Source of the DNA: Streptomyces sp. MP131-18
GTDB lineage: Bacteria; Actinomycetota; Actinomycetes; Streptomycetales; Streptomycetaceae
Assembly: GCF_001984575.1 (NCBI RefSeq)
Contig: NZ_LZNS01000001.1
Coordinates: 1,290,717 to 1,354,716 of the forward strand
Reading direction: 5' to 3'
Length of the DNA: 64,000 nucleotides
The first letter of the stretch is position 1. Every line of letters begins with the position of its first letter. Below are positions 1 to 7,180 of the stretch, one piece after another. The translations under genes were made by a program, and so were the position numbers. The notes under the pieces are model-generated. The model was not told the DNA's origin. It saw only the letters and a list, made by a program, of their open reading frames with translations, and searched no databases.

Positions 1-328
1 GCGTGCATGCCTCGGATTCATTCGTCCCTCGCGGTCGCATGGCATTCCCCGGAAGGGAACGCCGATGCCTTACGGGTTCCGCATTTTGTGCCCCGCACTC
101 CCGGCCATCAAGATGGTCTTCGCGGAAATCCCCCGCCCGGGGGAACGCCCGGGCGCCGCCCGGCACATCCGATACCGCGCGGGGGCGCGCGGAGCCGGGG
201 GGACGACGTTCGGCATCCCCTGTGCACGCGTAGGTTTTCCGCCGTGTTCCGCAGGCACGGTGCCACCGTTTCCGGGGCGACGTTAATCTGAAGTTCCACC
301 TCGGACGCAGGAATCGGAGCGGGTCATC
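1..328. other. Left-edge stretch without a recognisable gene
   Basis: No reading frame here has actinobacterial codon structure or a recognisable protein. A small hairpin (CCCCC-GCCC-GGGGG, 130-143) sits in GC-rich sequence and could end transcription of a gene lying left of the window. The last 50 bases are less GC-rich and lead into the methyltransferase gene at 329. Confidence 0.5.
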
Positions 329-1048
329 ATGTCTTCAACGGAGCCGAATGCGCTCACGCTCGCGGATTTGTACGACGGAGTCGCAGAATTGTACGACGAG
401 TGCAGCGCCGCGCTGGAGGCGTCCCGGGCCCCGTTCAGTACCTGGATGTCCGCCCATCTGCCGCGCGGCAAGCGGGCGCTCGACATCGGCTGCGGTGCGG
501 GGCGTCACACCACCACGCTGGCCGAGCTGTTCGACGAGGTGGTCGGCACCGATCCGGCCCCGACGATGATCGACATCGCGCAGCGCGACCGGGCCCGGCC
601 GAATGTGACCTACCAGGTGCGCGACGCCTTCGATATGACGCCGGAAAAGGACGGCACCTTCGACTTGGTGTTCGCATTCAGTTGTGTGTTCCTGATGGGC
701 GAGCCGCGGCAGATTCTTCCCCATCTCGCCGCGCTCGTCGCCCCGGGCGGCACGCTGGTCATCTCCGATCCGGAGAACATGATCGAGCCGGACCGGCCGG
801 ACATGCAGGCGGATCTCGCGTTCAAGTTCGCGCGCGTGGCCTACGACGTGACCGGGCGGGTGGAAAACTCGGTGAAGGCACTGCAACTGTTCATGCACGA
901 GAACTGGGGCCGGATCAGCGAGCAGAGCACCAAGCTGAGCCATACGGAGTTCGTGCGGGAATACTCCACGGCGCTGCCCGGCGTGGAAATCCTCGACGAT
1001 GTGTGGCCCGGCATGCAGACGGCTCGCTGGCACAAGCCCGCCGTCTGA
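329..1048 (+). CDS. Class I SAM-dependent methyltransferase
   Basis: A 239-residue methyltransferase of the small class I type. The SAM-binding motif I is LDIGCGAGRHT at about residues 51-61, followed by an acidic end of strand 2 (VVGTDPAP), a DLVFAFS motif IV and a post-motif APGGTLVISDP strand. These make the Rossmann-like fold clear but do not identify the substrate. The C-terminal 80 residues (after AFKFARVAYDVTG) may form the lid over the acceptor. The start at 329 is preceded by CGGAG about 10 nt upstream. It is monocistronic. It could act on a small secreted metabolite; no neighbour gives the pathway. Confidence 0.85.
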   Translation: MSSTEPNALTLADLYDGVAELYDECSAALEASRAPFSTWMSAHLPRGKRALDIGCGAGRHTTTLAELFDEVVGTDPAPTMIDIAQRDRARPNVTYQVRDAFDMTPEKDGTFDLVFAFSCVFLMGEPRQILPHLAALVAPGGTLVISDPENMIEPDRPDMQADLAFKFARVAYDVTGRVENSVKALQLFMHENWGRISEQSTKLSHTEFVREYSTALPGVEILDDVWPGMQTARWHKPAV

Positions 1049-1194
1049 GCCCCCGACCGGCAGGGGCCGGGTCCGTCGGACGGTCGGCCTTGGTGGATAA
1101 TTCCTGGCCCTCCCGGCGTTCTCCCTGAAGGCGATGGCGACCTGCGCGCAGGGCCGGGGAGCGGCACGCGGGGGACAACCGGGAGGAAGGCGCC

Positions 1195-1695
1195 ATGAGT
1201 ACGACACATACGGTGATCGATTCACCGCTCGGCGAGCTGACGGCGGTCGCCGTGGACGGCGCGCTGACCGGGCTGTACTTCGAGGGGCACCTGCGCATGC
1301 CCGCGGTGTCCGCGTTCGGGGAACGGACCGACGCGGGTTTCGAGGAGGTGCGGGCGCAGCTCGCCGAGTACTTCGCGGGCGGGCGGACCCGCTTCGACCT
1401 CTCCCTCGCGCCGCAGGGCAACGCCTTCCAGCAGCGGGTGTGGCGGCTGCTGGTGGACATCCCGTTCGGGGAGACGCGCACCTACGGCGCGCTGGCCGGG
1501 GAGTTGGGCGATCCGGGGCTCGCGCAGGCGGTCGGCGCGGCCAACGGGCGCAACCCGGTGTCGATCGTCGTGCCCTGCCACCGGGTGGTGGGCGCCGGCG
1601 GGGCGCTGACCGGGTACGCGGGCGGCCTGGAGCGCAAGCGTTTCCTGCTGGACCTGGAGGAGCCGGCCCGGGTGCGGGAGGAGCGGCTGTTCTGA
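1195..1695 (+). CDS. ogt: Methylated-DNA--[protein]-cysteine S-methyltransferase
   Basis: A 166-residue suicide DNA-repair protein that moves the methyl group of O6-methylguanine onto its own cysteine. The active-site motif VPCHRVVG lies at about residues 124-131 and the helix-turn-helix arginine segment AVGAANGRNP just before it. The N-terminal ribonuclease-like domain is present, so the protein is of full Ogt size. The ATG at 1195 has a strong GGGAGGAAGG ribosome binding site. No AdaA/AlkA partner is adjacent, so it looks like a stand-alone repair gene. It ends at a large hairpin shared with the convergent gene. Confidence 0.95.
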   Translation: MSTTHTVIDSPLGELTAVAVDGALTGLYFEGHLRMPAVSAFGERTDAGFEEVRAQLAEYFAGGRTRFDLSLAPQGNAFQQRVWRLLVDIPFGETRTYGALAGELGDPGLAQAVGAANGRNPVSIVVPCHRVVGAGGALTGYAGGLERKRFLLDLEEPARVREERLF

Positions 1696-1701
1696 CCCGG
1701 C

Positions 1702-1755
1702 CCGCCGCACGCGCACGCGGACCGGCGCGTGCGGCGGCGCGTGCGCGTGCGGCGG
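1702..1755. terminator. Bidirectional hairpin between convergent genes
   Basis: Arms of 18 bp (1702-1719 and 1738-1755) are perfect reverse complements. The left arm can instead pair for 13 bp (1702-1714) with 1725-1737, giving two mutually exclusive hairpins. There is no U-tract, as is common for Streptomyces terminators. It lies between the converging ogt and Gfo/Idh genes and could serve both. Confidence 0.75.
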
Positions 1756-1765
1756 AGCGTGCCGT

Positions 1766-2848
1766 TCAGCCGACGAGGTCGGGAACGGCGCACTCCGTGC
1801 GGATCTCCACCCGCCGCCCCGCCGCGGCGGATTCGAGGAGCGCCTGCATGGTGTCCAGCACGTGGAGTGCCAGATCGCCCGAGGCCCGGTGCGCGGTGCC
1901 CGCGGCCAGGGCCGCGGCCAGGTCGGCGAGGCCGGTCCCGCGGCCGGCGACGCGGTAGCCGTGGGTCGGCGGCAGTTGGCGCCACTCCCCCGTGCCGGCG
2001 GCGTGCAGCGCGACCGGTCCGTCGAAGCCGTTCGGGTCGGGTACCGACAGGCTGCCGCCGGTGCCGTGCACCTCGATCCTCGGCAGGTGGGCGGCGTGCG
2101 TGTCGAAGCTCATCAGCAGCGTCGTCAGCGCCCCCGAGGCGTGCGTGAGCACGCCGGTGACGTGCGTGTCGACCTCGACGGGGAACGTGTGGCCCGCCCG
2201 CGGCCCCGAGCCGATGGTCCGCAGGTCGGTGGGCCGCGACGCCGCCCCGGTCACGGCGGTGACCGGGCCGAGCAGGTGTACCAGGGCGGTGAGGTAGTAA
2301 GGACCCATGTCGAACAGCGGGCCGCCGCCCGGCCGGTAGTAGAACTCGGGGTCGGAGTGCCAGACCTCGTGTCCCGGCGTGGTGAAGAACGCGGTGGCGG
2401 CCACGGGCCGCCCGATGTGGCCGGCGGCCACGGCCGCGCGGGCGGTCTGCACGCCGCTGCCGAGCACCGTGTCGGGGGCGCAGCCGACGCGCACGCCCGC
2501 GGCTCGGGCGGCCGCGAGCACCTCGGCGCCCGCGGCGCGGTCGAGCGCGAGCGGCTTCTCGTTGTAGACGTGCTTCCCCGCGGCGATCGCGGCGTGCGCG
2601 ACCTCGGTGTGGGCGGCGGGGACGGTGAGGTTGAGCACGACGTCGACGTCGTCCGCCGCGTACAGCTCCGCCGGGGTGCGGACCTGGACGCCGGGGCGGC
2701 CGGCCGCGGCCTTGGCGGCGCGTTCCAGGTCGAGGTCGGCGACGGCGGTCAGCGCGAGGCCGCCGTCGCGGCCGTGGGCGTCGAGGTGGCCGAGGTACGC
2801 GCGGCTGATGACACCGGTGCCGACGACCCCGACCCGCAGGGGGCTCAC
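1766..2848 (-). CDS. Gfo/Idh/MocA family NAD(P)-dependent oxidoreductase
   Basis: A 360-residue sugar or cyclitol dehydrogenase. The N-terminal Rossmann domain starts GVVGTGVISRAY (GxGxxG type); the family EKP motif appears as YNEKPLAL at about residue 100. The C-terminal GFO_IDH_MocA domain includes DMGPYYLTALVHLLGPV. The GTG start at 2848 overlaps the stop of the upstream ThuA-like gene by 4 nt (GTGA), so the two are translationally coupled. The pairing with ThuA is common in actinobacterial carbohydrate catabolism and suggests oxidation of a ring hydroxyl of a sugar derivative; the substrate cannot be read from sequence. Confidence 0.93.
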   Translation of the reverse strand: MSPLRVGVVGTGVISRAYLGHLDAHGRDGGLALTAVADLDLERAAKAAAGRPGVQVRTPAELYAADDVDVVLNLTVPAAHTEVAHAAIAAGKHVYNEKPLALDRAAGAEVLAAARAAGVRVGCAPDTVLGSGVQTARAAVAAGHIGRPVAATAFFTTPGHEVWHSDPEFYYRPGGGPLFDMGPYYLTALVHLLGPVTAVTGAASRPTDLRTIGSGPRAGHTFPVEVDTHVTGVLTHASGALTTLLMSFDTHAAHLPRIEVHGTGGSLSVPDPNGFDGPVALHAAGTGEWRQLPPTHGYRVAGRGTGLADLAAALAAGTAHRASGDLALHVLDTMQALLESAAAGRRVEIRTECAVPDLVG

Positions 2849-3519
2849 CGGGCCGCCCACAGCAGACCGCGTTCGGTGAGTTCGCGCACGGTGGGGTCCT
2901 CCAGGTCGTCGGGTTTGTGGCCGATGGTGCTGACGAAGACCCGCCCGAGCCCCCAGGTGCGGGTCCAGACGGCGGCCGAGGTGGCGCCGCGGGCCGGGGC
3001 GGGGATGCCGTCGGCGTCGGCGAAGGTGGTGGTGGCCAGCACGTCGACGGCGGGATCGGTGTGGACGAGGTACTGCTCGGTGTGCACGCGGATGGCGTCC
3101 GGCAGGCCCTTGACGATCGCGTGGCCGGCCCGTTCGGGCACGATGTCCACGGTGTGGTCGACGAACTCCGGCGGGTGCATGACGAACTGCCCGCCGGTCA
3201 GCCACTGGTAGCCGGTGTCGGAGCGGAACGCGTCGCATATGCCGCCGTGCCAGCCCGCGAGACCGGTCCCCGCTGCGACGGCCGCGGCCAGCCCCGCCGA
3301 CTGCTCGCGGGTGATCTCGCCCATGGTCCAGCACTGGACGACGAGGTCGGTGGCGGCGAGGGCTTCGGCGTCGAGGTAGGCGTCGAGGGTGTCGGAAACG
3401 GTCAGGTCGAAGCCCTGCTCGCGCAGGAACGGCAGGAAGAGGTCGGTGGCTTGAACGGGGGCGTGGCCTTCCCATCCGCCACGGACGATCAGGGCGTGAC
3501 GGACCGGTGGGGAGTTCAA
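2845..3519 (-). CDS. ThuA domain-containing protein
   Basis: A 224-residue protein with the ThuA (trehalose-utilisation-like) glutamine-amidotransferase-type fold. It begins near HALIVRGGWEGHAP and carries the family segments GTGLAGWHGGICDAF and TWGLGRVFVSTIGH. I chose a TTG start at 3519 because GAAAGG lies 9-14 nt upstream and the family usually starts right at the RGGWEGH strand; an ATG at 3585 would add 22 atypical residues. It is the first gene of a two-gene operon with the Gfo/Idh oxidoreductase. ThuA proteins act in disaccharide and keto-sugar metabolism, exact reaction uncertain. Confidence 0.88.
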   Translation of the reverse strand: MNSPPVRHALIVRGGWEGHAPVQATDLFLPFLREQGFDLTVSDTLDAYLDAEALAATDLVVQCWTMGEITREQSAGLAAAVAAGTGLAGWHGGICDAFRSDTGYQWLTGGQFVMHPPEFVDHTVDIVPERAGHAIVKGLPDAIRVHTEQYLVHTDPAVDVLATTTFADADGIPAPARGATSAAVWTRTWGLGRVFVSTIGHKPDDLEDPTVRELTERGLLWAAR

Positions 3520-3633
3520 GATGCGGCGCCTTTCGGCTAGCGGCGTGAATACCCATGCAAAGCCGGGCATTTGTTCGGGCGGCATGCTAGGCAGACCGGG
3601 AGAAGCAGGTCAATGGTGCGAAGCTCCTCCGCT

Positions 3634-3678
3634 CCGCCACACCCGCCGCACCCGCCACACCCGCCACACCCGCCACGC
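3634..3678. repeat. Five tandem copies of a 9-bp unit (CCGCCACAC)
   Basis: Five head-to-tail 9-mers, three identical and two with one change (CCGCCGCAC, CCGCCACGC), directly abutting a very stable hairpin. A period of nine would add Pro-Pro-His units if translated, but no gene covers it. It is a likely replication-slippage tract. Confidence 0.9.
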
Positions 3679-3716
3679 CCCGCCGCCCCCGCCGACCGGT
3701 CGGCGGGGGCGGCGGG
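3679..3716 (-). terminator. 38-bp perfect palindrome after the snapalysin gene
   Basis: A perfect inverted repeat with 19-bp arms and no spacer, centred on GACCGGTC at 3697/3698. It begins 18 nt beyond the snapalysin stop codon on the minus strand and should act as a factor-independent terminator for it. There is no U-tract. Confidence 0.75.
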
Positions 3717-3733
3717 ATCGGCGCCGGGGTCAG

Positions 3734-4288
3734 TCAGTTCCGGTGGAAGCGCGGCCCGTGGGCCGCGGCGCCCGCGAGGGCGGCGGCGAAGTTGTCCTCG
3801 ACCTCCGCGCGCTCGGCGGCGTCGGGGTAGGGATTGGTGCACGAGACGCCGCCGGTGGAGCCGGACATCAGGCTGCTGCACGGGCCAGGCTTCATGTCGG
3901 GCAGACCCAGGATGTGGCCCAGCTCGTGGGCGGCGATGCGCGTGGTGTCGTAGCCCTGGTCGACGGCCTGCCGCCCCATCCACACGGTGCCGTTGCCCAG
4001 GCTCGTGGTCAGGGCGCGCGGCCAGCCGTCGTCGGCGATGATCTCGACGTTGGCGTCCTCGCCGGGGGCCGCCGGTTCGAGCCGGACGTTCGCCACGCTT
4101 TCGTTCCACACCGCGGCGCCGCTGTGGACGGCGTCGACGAACTCGGCGGCGCGCGAGGTGTCGTACGTCACGACCACCGCGGCGGCGGACGGCGCGGCCG
4201 ATGCCTGGCCGGCCGTCCAGGTCAGGGCCAGGACGGTCACCAGCGCGGCGACCAGGGCGCGGGCGGCGGGCTTAAGTCTCACGGTCAA
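3734..4288 (-). CDS. snpA: Snapalysin (M7 zinc metalloprotease), secreted
   Basis: A 184-residue secreted neutral protease of the Streptomyces-specific M7 family. The signal peptide is about residues 1-31 (basic start, hydrophobic core, cleavage after QASA). The zinc site HELGHILGLPD at about residues 122-132 gives the HExxHxxGxxD pattern. Two cysteines (CSSLM and VSCTNP) fit the family disulfide. The pro-region is very short. The ATG at 4288 has AGGAGGTTGA upstream. In other streptomycetes this gene is often next to a divergent LysR regulator; none is present here, and a short palindrome lies just upstream instead. Confidence 0.95.
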   Translation of the reverse strand: MTVRLKPAARALVAALVTVLALTWTAGQASAAPSAAAVVVTYDTSRAAEFVDAVHSGAAVWNESVANVRLEPAAPGEDANVEIIADDGWPRALTTSLGNGTVWMGRQAVDQGYDTTRIAAHELGHILGLPDMKPGPCSSLMSGSTGGVSCTNPYPDAAERAEVEDNFAAALAGAAAHGPRFHRN

Positions 4289-4310
4289 CCTCCTGTGGGG
4301 GGACGGTAGA

Positions 4311-4327
4311 TCATGTCCATGACATGA
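4311..4327. promoter_or_regulatory. Inverted repeat upstream of snpA
   Basis: TCATGT-N5-ACATGA, 23-39 bp upstream of the snapalysin ATG. Position and symmetry fit an operator for a trans-acting regulator; the LysR-type T-N11-A spacing can be placed within it. No direct proof. Confidence 0.4.
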
Positions 4328-4426
4328 ACAAGGAAGGGAGCCGAACGGAAACGAACGGGAACAGCTGTCATCTGCCCATCCGCCGCCCCCGCCAATCGGC
4401 CCGCCCGGCGGCCCCCGAGCACGCCC

Positions 4427-5650
4427 TCACAGGAACGCGAAACCCTCGCCGCGGTAGGTGGGCATCTCCCCCACCACGCGGTCGCCCGCCACCAGGTGGA
4501 ACACGTTGACGTGCTCGGCCAGCTCCCCGGCCTTCGCGTGACGGAACCACACCCGGTCCCCGATGCCGAGCCCGTCCGCGGCCCGGCCCGTGAGCGGCGT
4601 CTGCACCTCGCCCGCGCCCTCCAGACTGCGGTACGAGAGACCGGCGGGGAAGGCGGGCCGCGGCAGCCGGTCCCAGCCGGGCACGCCCGAGGCCACCCAC
4701 CCGCCGCCGAGCACGGTCGCCACCGCGCGCCCCGGGCGCCGCACCACGGGCAGCACGAAGTACACCGCGGGCCGCGGCCGGAAGCCGCGGTAGGCATCGA
4801 ACAGCACGGGCCCGTACAGGCCCGAGCCCGCCGCGATCTCGGTGACGGCGGGCTCGGCGGCCGTTCGCTCGACGCTGCCGGTGCCGCCGCCGTTGACGAA
4901 CTCCAGGTCCACGACGGACCGCACGGCCGCCACCGCCGCGGCGCGGCGCCCGGCCAGCTCGGCCGCGGACCTGCGCTGCATCGCCCGGACCGCGAGGCCG
5001 CGCAGCGGCGCGCCGGGCGGGGCGTCGCCGATGCCCGCGATCTGCGATTCGTACGCCATCATCCCGGCCAGCCGGAACCCGGGCCGCGCGGCGACGGCCC
5101 GGGCCAGCGCGAGCGCGTCGGCCGGGCTGCGCACCGGGGAGCGGCGGGCGCCGATGTGCACCCGGCCGCCGAACAGGCGCAGCGAAACGTCGAGTTCCAG
5201 GCACAGCCGCAGCGGGCGCTCAGGAACGGGCGCGGCGGCCGACCGCAGGAACTCCAGGTGCTCCACGGAGTCGACCATGAGCGTCACGCGCCGCGCGAGG
5301 TGCTCCTCGCCCGCCAGGCGCCGCAGCGCGCTCCTGTCCGCCGTCGGGTAGGCCACCACGATGTCGCCGCCACCCGCCTCGTCCTTCCCCGCCAGCCACA
5401 GGGCCTCGGCCAGCGTGTAGGCGAGCACGCCGCGGAAGCCGGGCTGCCGCCCCGCCTCGTTCAACAGGCCCGCGCAGCGCAGTGACTTGCTCGCCACCCG
5501 GACCGGCTTGCCCAGGGCCCGCCGGGTCAGCGCGTCGGCGTTCGCCCGGAAGGCGGCGAGGTCGACCACCGCGAACGGCGGCTCGAGCGCGGCCGTCGCC
5601 CGCGCGAGCCCGGGAAGGGCCGTGAGGCCGGACGCGGTCGGCGCGTTCAT
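4427..5650 (-). CDS. Amino-acid deaminase/aldolase (alanine-racemase-fold, D-threonine aldolase-like)
   Basis: A 407-residue PLP enzyme of the fold-type III group. The N-terminal alanine-racemase-like barrel starts PFAVVDLAAFRANADAL and carries the PLP lysine in VRVASKSLRC at about residue 54. The C-terminal D-serine-dehydratase-like domain has the metal-site segment VWFRHAKAGELAEHVN with H and the downstream basic residues. Members deaminate or cleave D-hydroxy amino acids; which one is unknown here. It is divergent from an aldonolactone oxidase with only 52 bp between starts, an arrangement often seen in Streptomyces, implying shared control through the palindrome at 5655-5684. The ATG at 5650 has only a weak ribosome binding site. 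Confidence 0.88.
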   Translation of the reverse strand: MNAPTASGLTALPGLARATAALEPPFAVVDLAAFRANADALTRRALGKPVRVASKSLRCAGLLNEAGRQPGFRGVLAYTLAEALWLAGKDEAGGGDIVVAYPTADRSALRRLAGEEHLARRVTLMVDSVEHLEFLRSAAAPVPERPLRLCLELDVSLRLFGGRVHIGARRSPVRSPADALALARAVAARPGFRLAGMMAYESQIAGIGDAPPGAPLRGLAVRAMQRRSAAELAGRRAAAVAAVRSVVDLEFVNGGGTGSVERTAAEPAVTEIAAGSGLYGPVLFDAYRGFRPRPAVYFVLPVVRRPGRAVATVLGGGWVASGVPGWDRLPRPAFPAGLSYRSLEGAGEVQTPLTGRAADGLGIGDRVWFRHAKAGELAEHVNVFHLVAGDRVVGEMPTYRGEGFAFL

Positions 5651-5654
5651 ACGA

Positions 5655-5684
5655 CAGCACGGTAATTGACGAGTGCCCGTGCTG
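5655..5684. promoter_or_regulatory. Palindrome in the divergent promoter
   Basis: CAGCACGG-N14-CCGTGCTG, perfect 8-bp arms, lying between two divergent starts. It covers a possible rightward -35 (TTGACG, 5666-5671). A regulator bound here would control both genes. No regulator gene is adjacent. Confidence 0.5.
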
Positions 5685-5702
5685 GTAAGACACTTGCGCA
5701 CC

Positions 5703-7013
5703 ATGACGGCAGCCGGGTGGCGCAACTGGTCGGGAACGCGTACCGCCCATCCGGTGCGCACCGAACGGCCGGGCAGCACCGAGGAGGTGGCGGACTCCGT
5801 CGCACGCGCCGTGCGGGACGGGCTGCGGGTCAAGGCGGTCGGCAGCGGCCATTCGTTCACCGGCGCCGCCGTGACCGACGGCGTGCACCTGCGGATGGAC
5901 GCGCTGGACCGCACCGTCCGTGTCGACGCCCGCTCCGGCCTGGTGACGGTCGAGGCGGGCATGCCGCTGCACCGGCTGAACCGGGTGCTGGCCGCGCACG
6001 GGCTGGCCATGACGAATCTCGGCGACATCGACCGGCAGACCGTCTCGGGCGCGATCTCCACCGGCACCCACGGCACCGGCGCCCGCTCCGGCAGCCTGGC
6101 CGCGCAGGTCGTGGATCTTGAGCTGGTCCTGGCGGACGGCTCGGCCGTGCGCTGTTCCGCGCGGGAGCGGCCCGAGCTGTTCCGGGCCGCCCGCATCGGT
6201 CTTGGCGCGCTCGGGGTCCTCACCCGCGTCACCCTCGCCTGCGAGCCCGCCTTCGCGCTGCGCGCCGTCGAGGTGCCGATGCGGCTCGGCCGCGTCCTCG
6301 GCGGCCTGGCCGAACTGACCGCGGCGAACGAGCACTTCGAGTTCTACTGGTTCCCCCACACGGACCGGACGCTGACCAAGCGCAACAACCGGCTGCCGCC
6401 CGGCGCGCCGGTGCGGCCCCTGGGCCGGGGGCGTGCCTGGTTCGATGACACGTTTCTCTCCAACACCCTCTTCGAGGGCGTCAACCGCCTCGGGACGGCC
6501 GTGCCGCGCGCGATACCCCGCCTGAACGCCGTCGCCGCCCGGGCCCTCGCGCCCCGGGTCTACAGCGACGCCTCGTACCGCGTCTTCACCTCCCCGCGCC
6601 GCGTCGTCTTCCGCGAGCTGGAGTACGCCGTGCCCCGGGAGGCCCTGGCCGGGGTCCTGACGGCCGTGCGCCGCTGGGTCGACCGTTCCGGCGAGCACAT
6701 CGCCTTTCCCGCCGAGGTGCGCTTCGCCCCCGCGGACGACCTCTGGCTGTCCACGGCGTACGGCCGGGACACCGCCTACATCGCGGTCCACCAGTACCAC
6801 CGGCTGCCCCACGAACGGTACTTCCGCGCGGTCGCGGCCATCGCCGACGCCGTCGGCGGACGACCGCACTGGGGGAAGCTGCACTGGCTGACGGCCGCAG
6901 AACTGGCCGGCAGATACCCGCGCTTCGAGGACTTCCGCCGGGTGCGCGCCGCCTCGGACCCGGACGGCACCTTCGCCAACTCCTACCTCGACCGGGTGCT
7001 CGGCACCCCCTGA
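5703..7013 (+). CDS. FAD-linked D-arabinono-1,4-lactone oxidase / alditol oxidase-like
   Basis: A 436-residue oxidase of the vanillyl-alcohol-oxidase flavin family. The N-terminal FAD-binding-4 domain has GSGHSFTGAA, whose histidine is the expected covalent FAD attachment point. It continues with SGAISTGTHGTG. The C-terminal ALO domain ends with the HWGKLHWL signature of aldonolactone and alditol oxidases. It should use O2 to oxidise a sugar lactone or polyol, producing H2O2. I place the start at ATG 5703, where family similarity begins (TAAGWRNWSG). GTG 5673 is possible. Neither has a clear ribosome binding site, so a near-leaderless message is possible. Confidence 0.9.
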   Translation: MTAAGWRNWSGTRTAHPVRTERPGSTEEVADSVARAVRDGLRVKAVGSGHSFTGAAVTDGVHLRMDALDRTVRVDARSGLVTVEAGMPLHRLNRVLAAHGLAMTNLGDIDRQTVSGAISTGTHGTGARSGSLAAQVVDLELVLADGSAVRCSARERPELFRAARIGLGALGVLTRVTLACEPAFALRAVEVPMRLGRVLGGLAELTAANEHFEFYWFPHTDRTLTKRNNRLPPGAPVRPLGRGRAWFDDTFLSNTLFEGVNRLGTAVPRAIPRLNAVAARALAPRVYSDASYRVFTSPRRVVFRELEYAVPREALAGVLTAVRRWVDRSGEHIAFPAEVRFAPADDLWLSTAYGRDTAYIAVHQYHRLPHERYFRAVAAIADAVGGRPHWGKLHWLTAAELAGRYPRFEDFRRVRAASDPDGTFANSYLDRVLGTP

Positions 7014-7044
7014 GTCCGAAGTGCCCCGCGGCACGGACTTCTTC
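7013..7044 (+). terminator. Hairpin after the lactone oxidase
   Basis: Stem pairs AGTCC (7013-7017) plus GTGCC (7021-7025) with GGCAC (7030-7034) plus GGACT (7035-7039), with a GAA bulge. It is followed by TTCTTC and starts in the stop codon. Confidence 0.65.
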
Positions 7045-7180
7045 CCGCGAGGCCGCCGTCTCCTGGCTGCCCGGGCGCAGTGAAAGGCTGGCCCCGGGGG
7101 GACCGCCGCGCGCGGCAGCACGGCGCACACCCACCACACCGCACTTCCGGCACTTCCCACACTCCCGACGAGAGGAAGCC

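Noticed and set aside
3520..3633. Extended N-terminus of the ThuA protein from ATG 3585
   Set aside because: The extra residues do not fit the family and the TTG at 3519 has a good ribosome binding site.
3634..3716. CRISPR-like repeat array
   Set aside because: The 9-bp units are contiguous, with no spacers, and lie next to a terminator; no cas genes are present.
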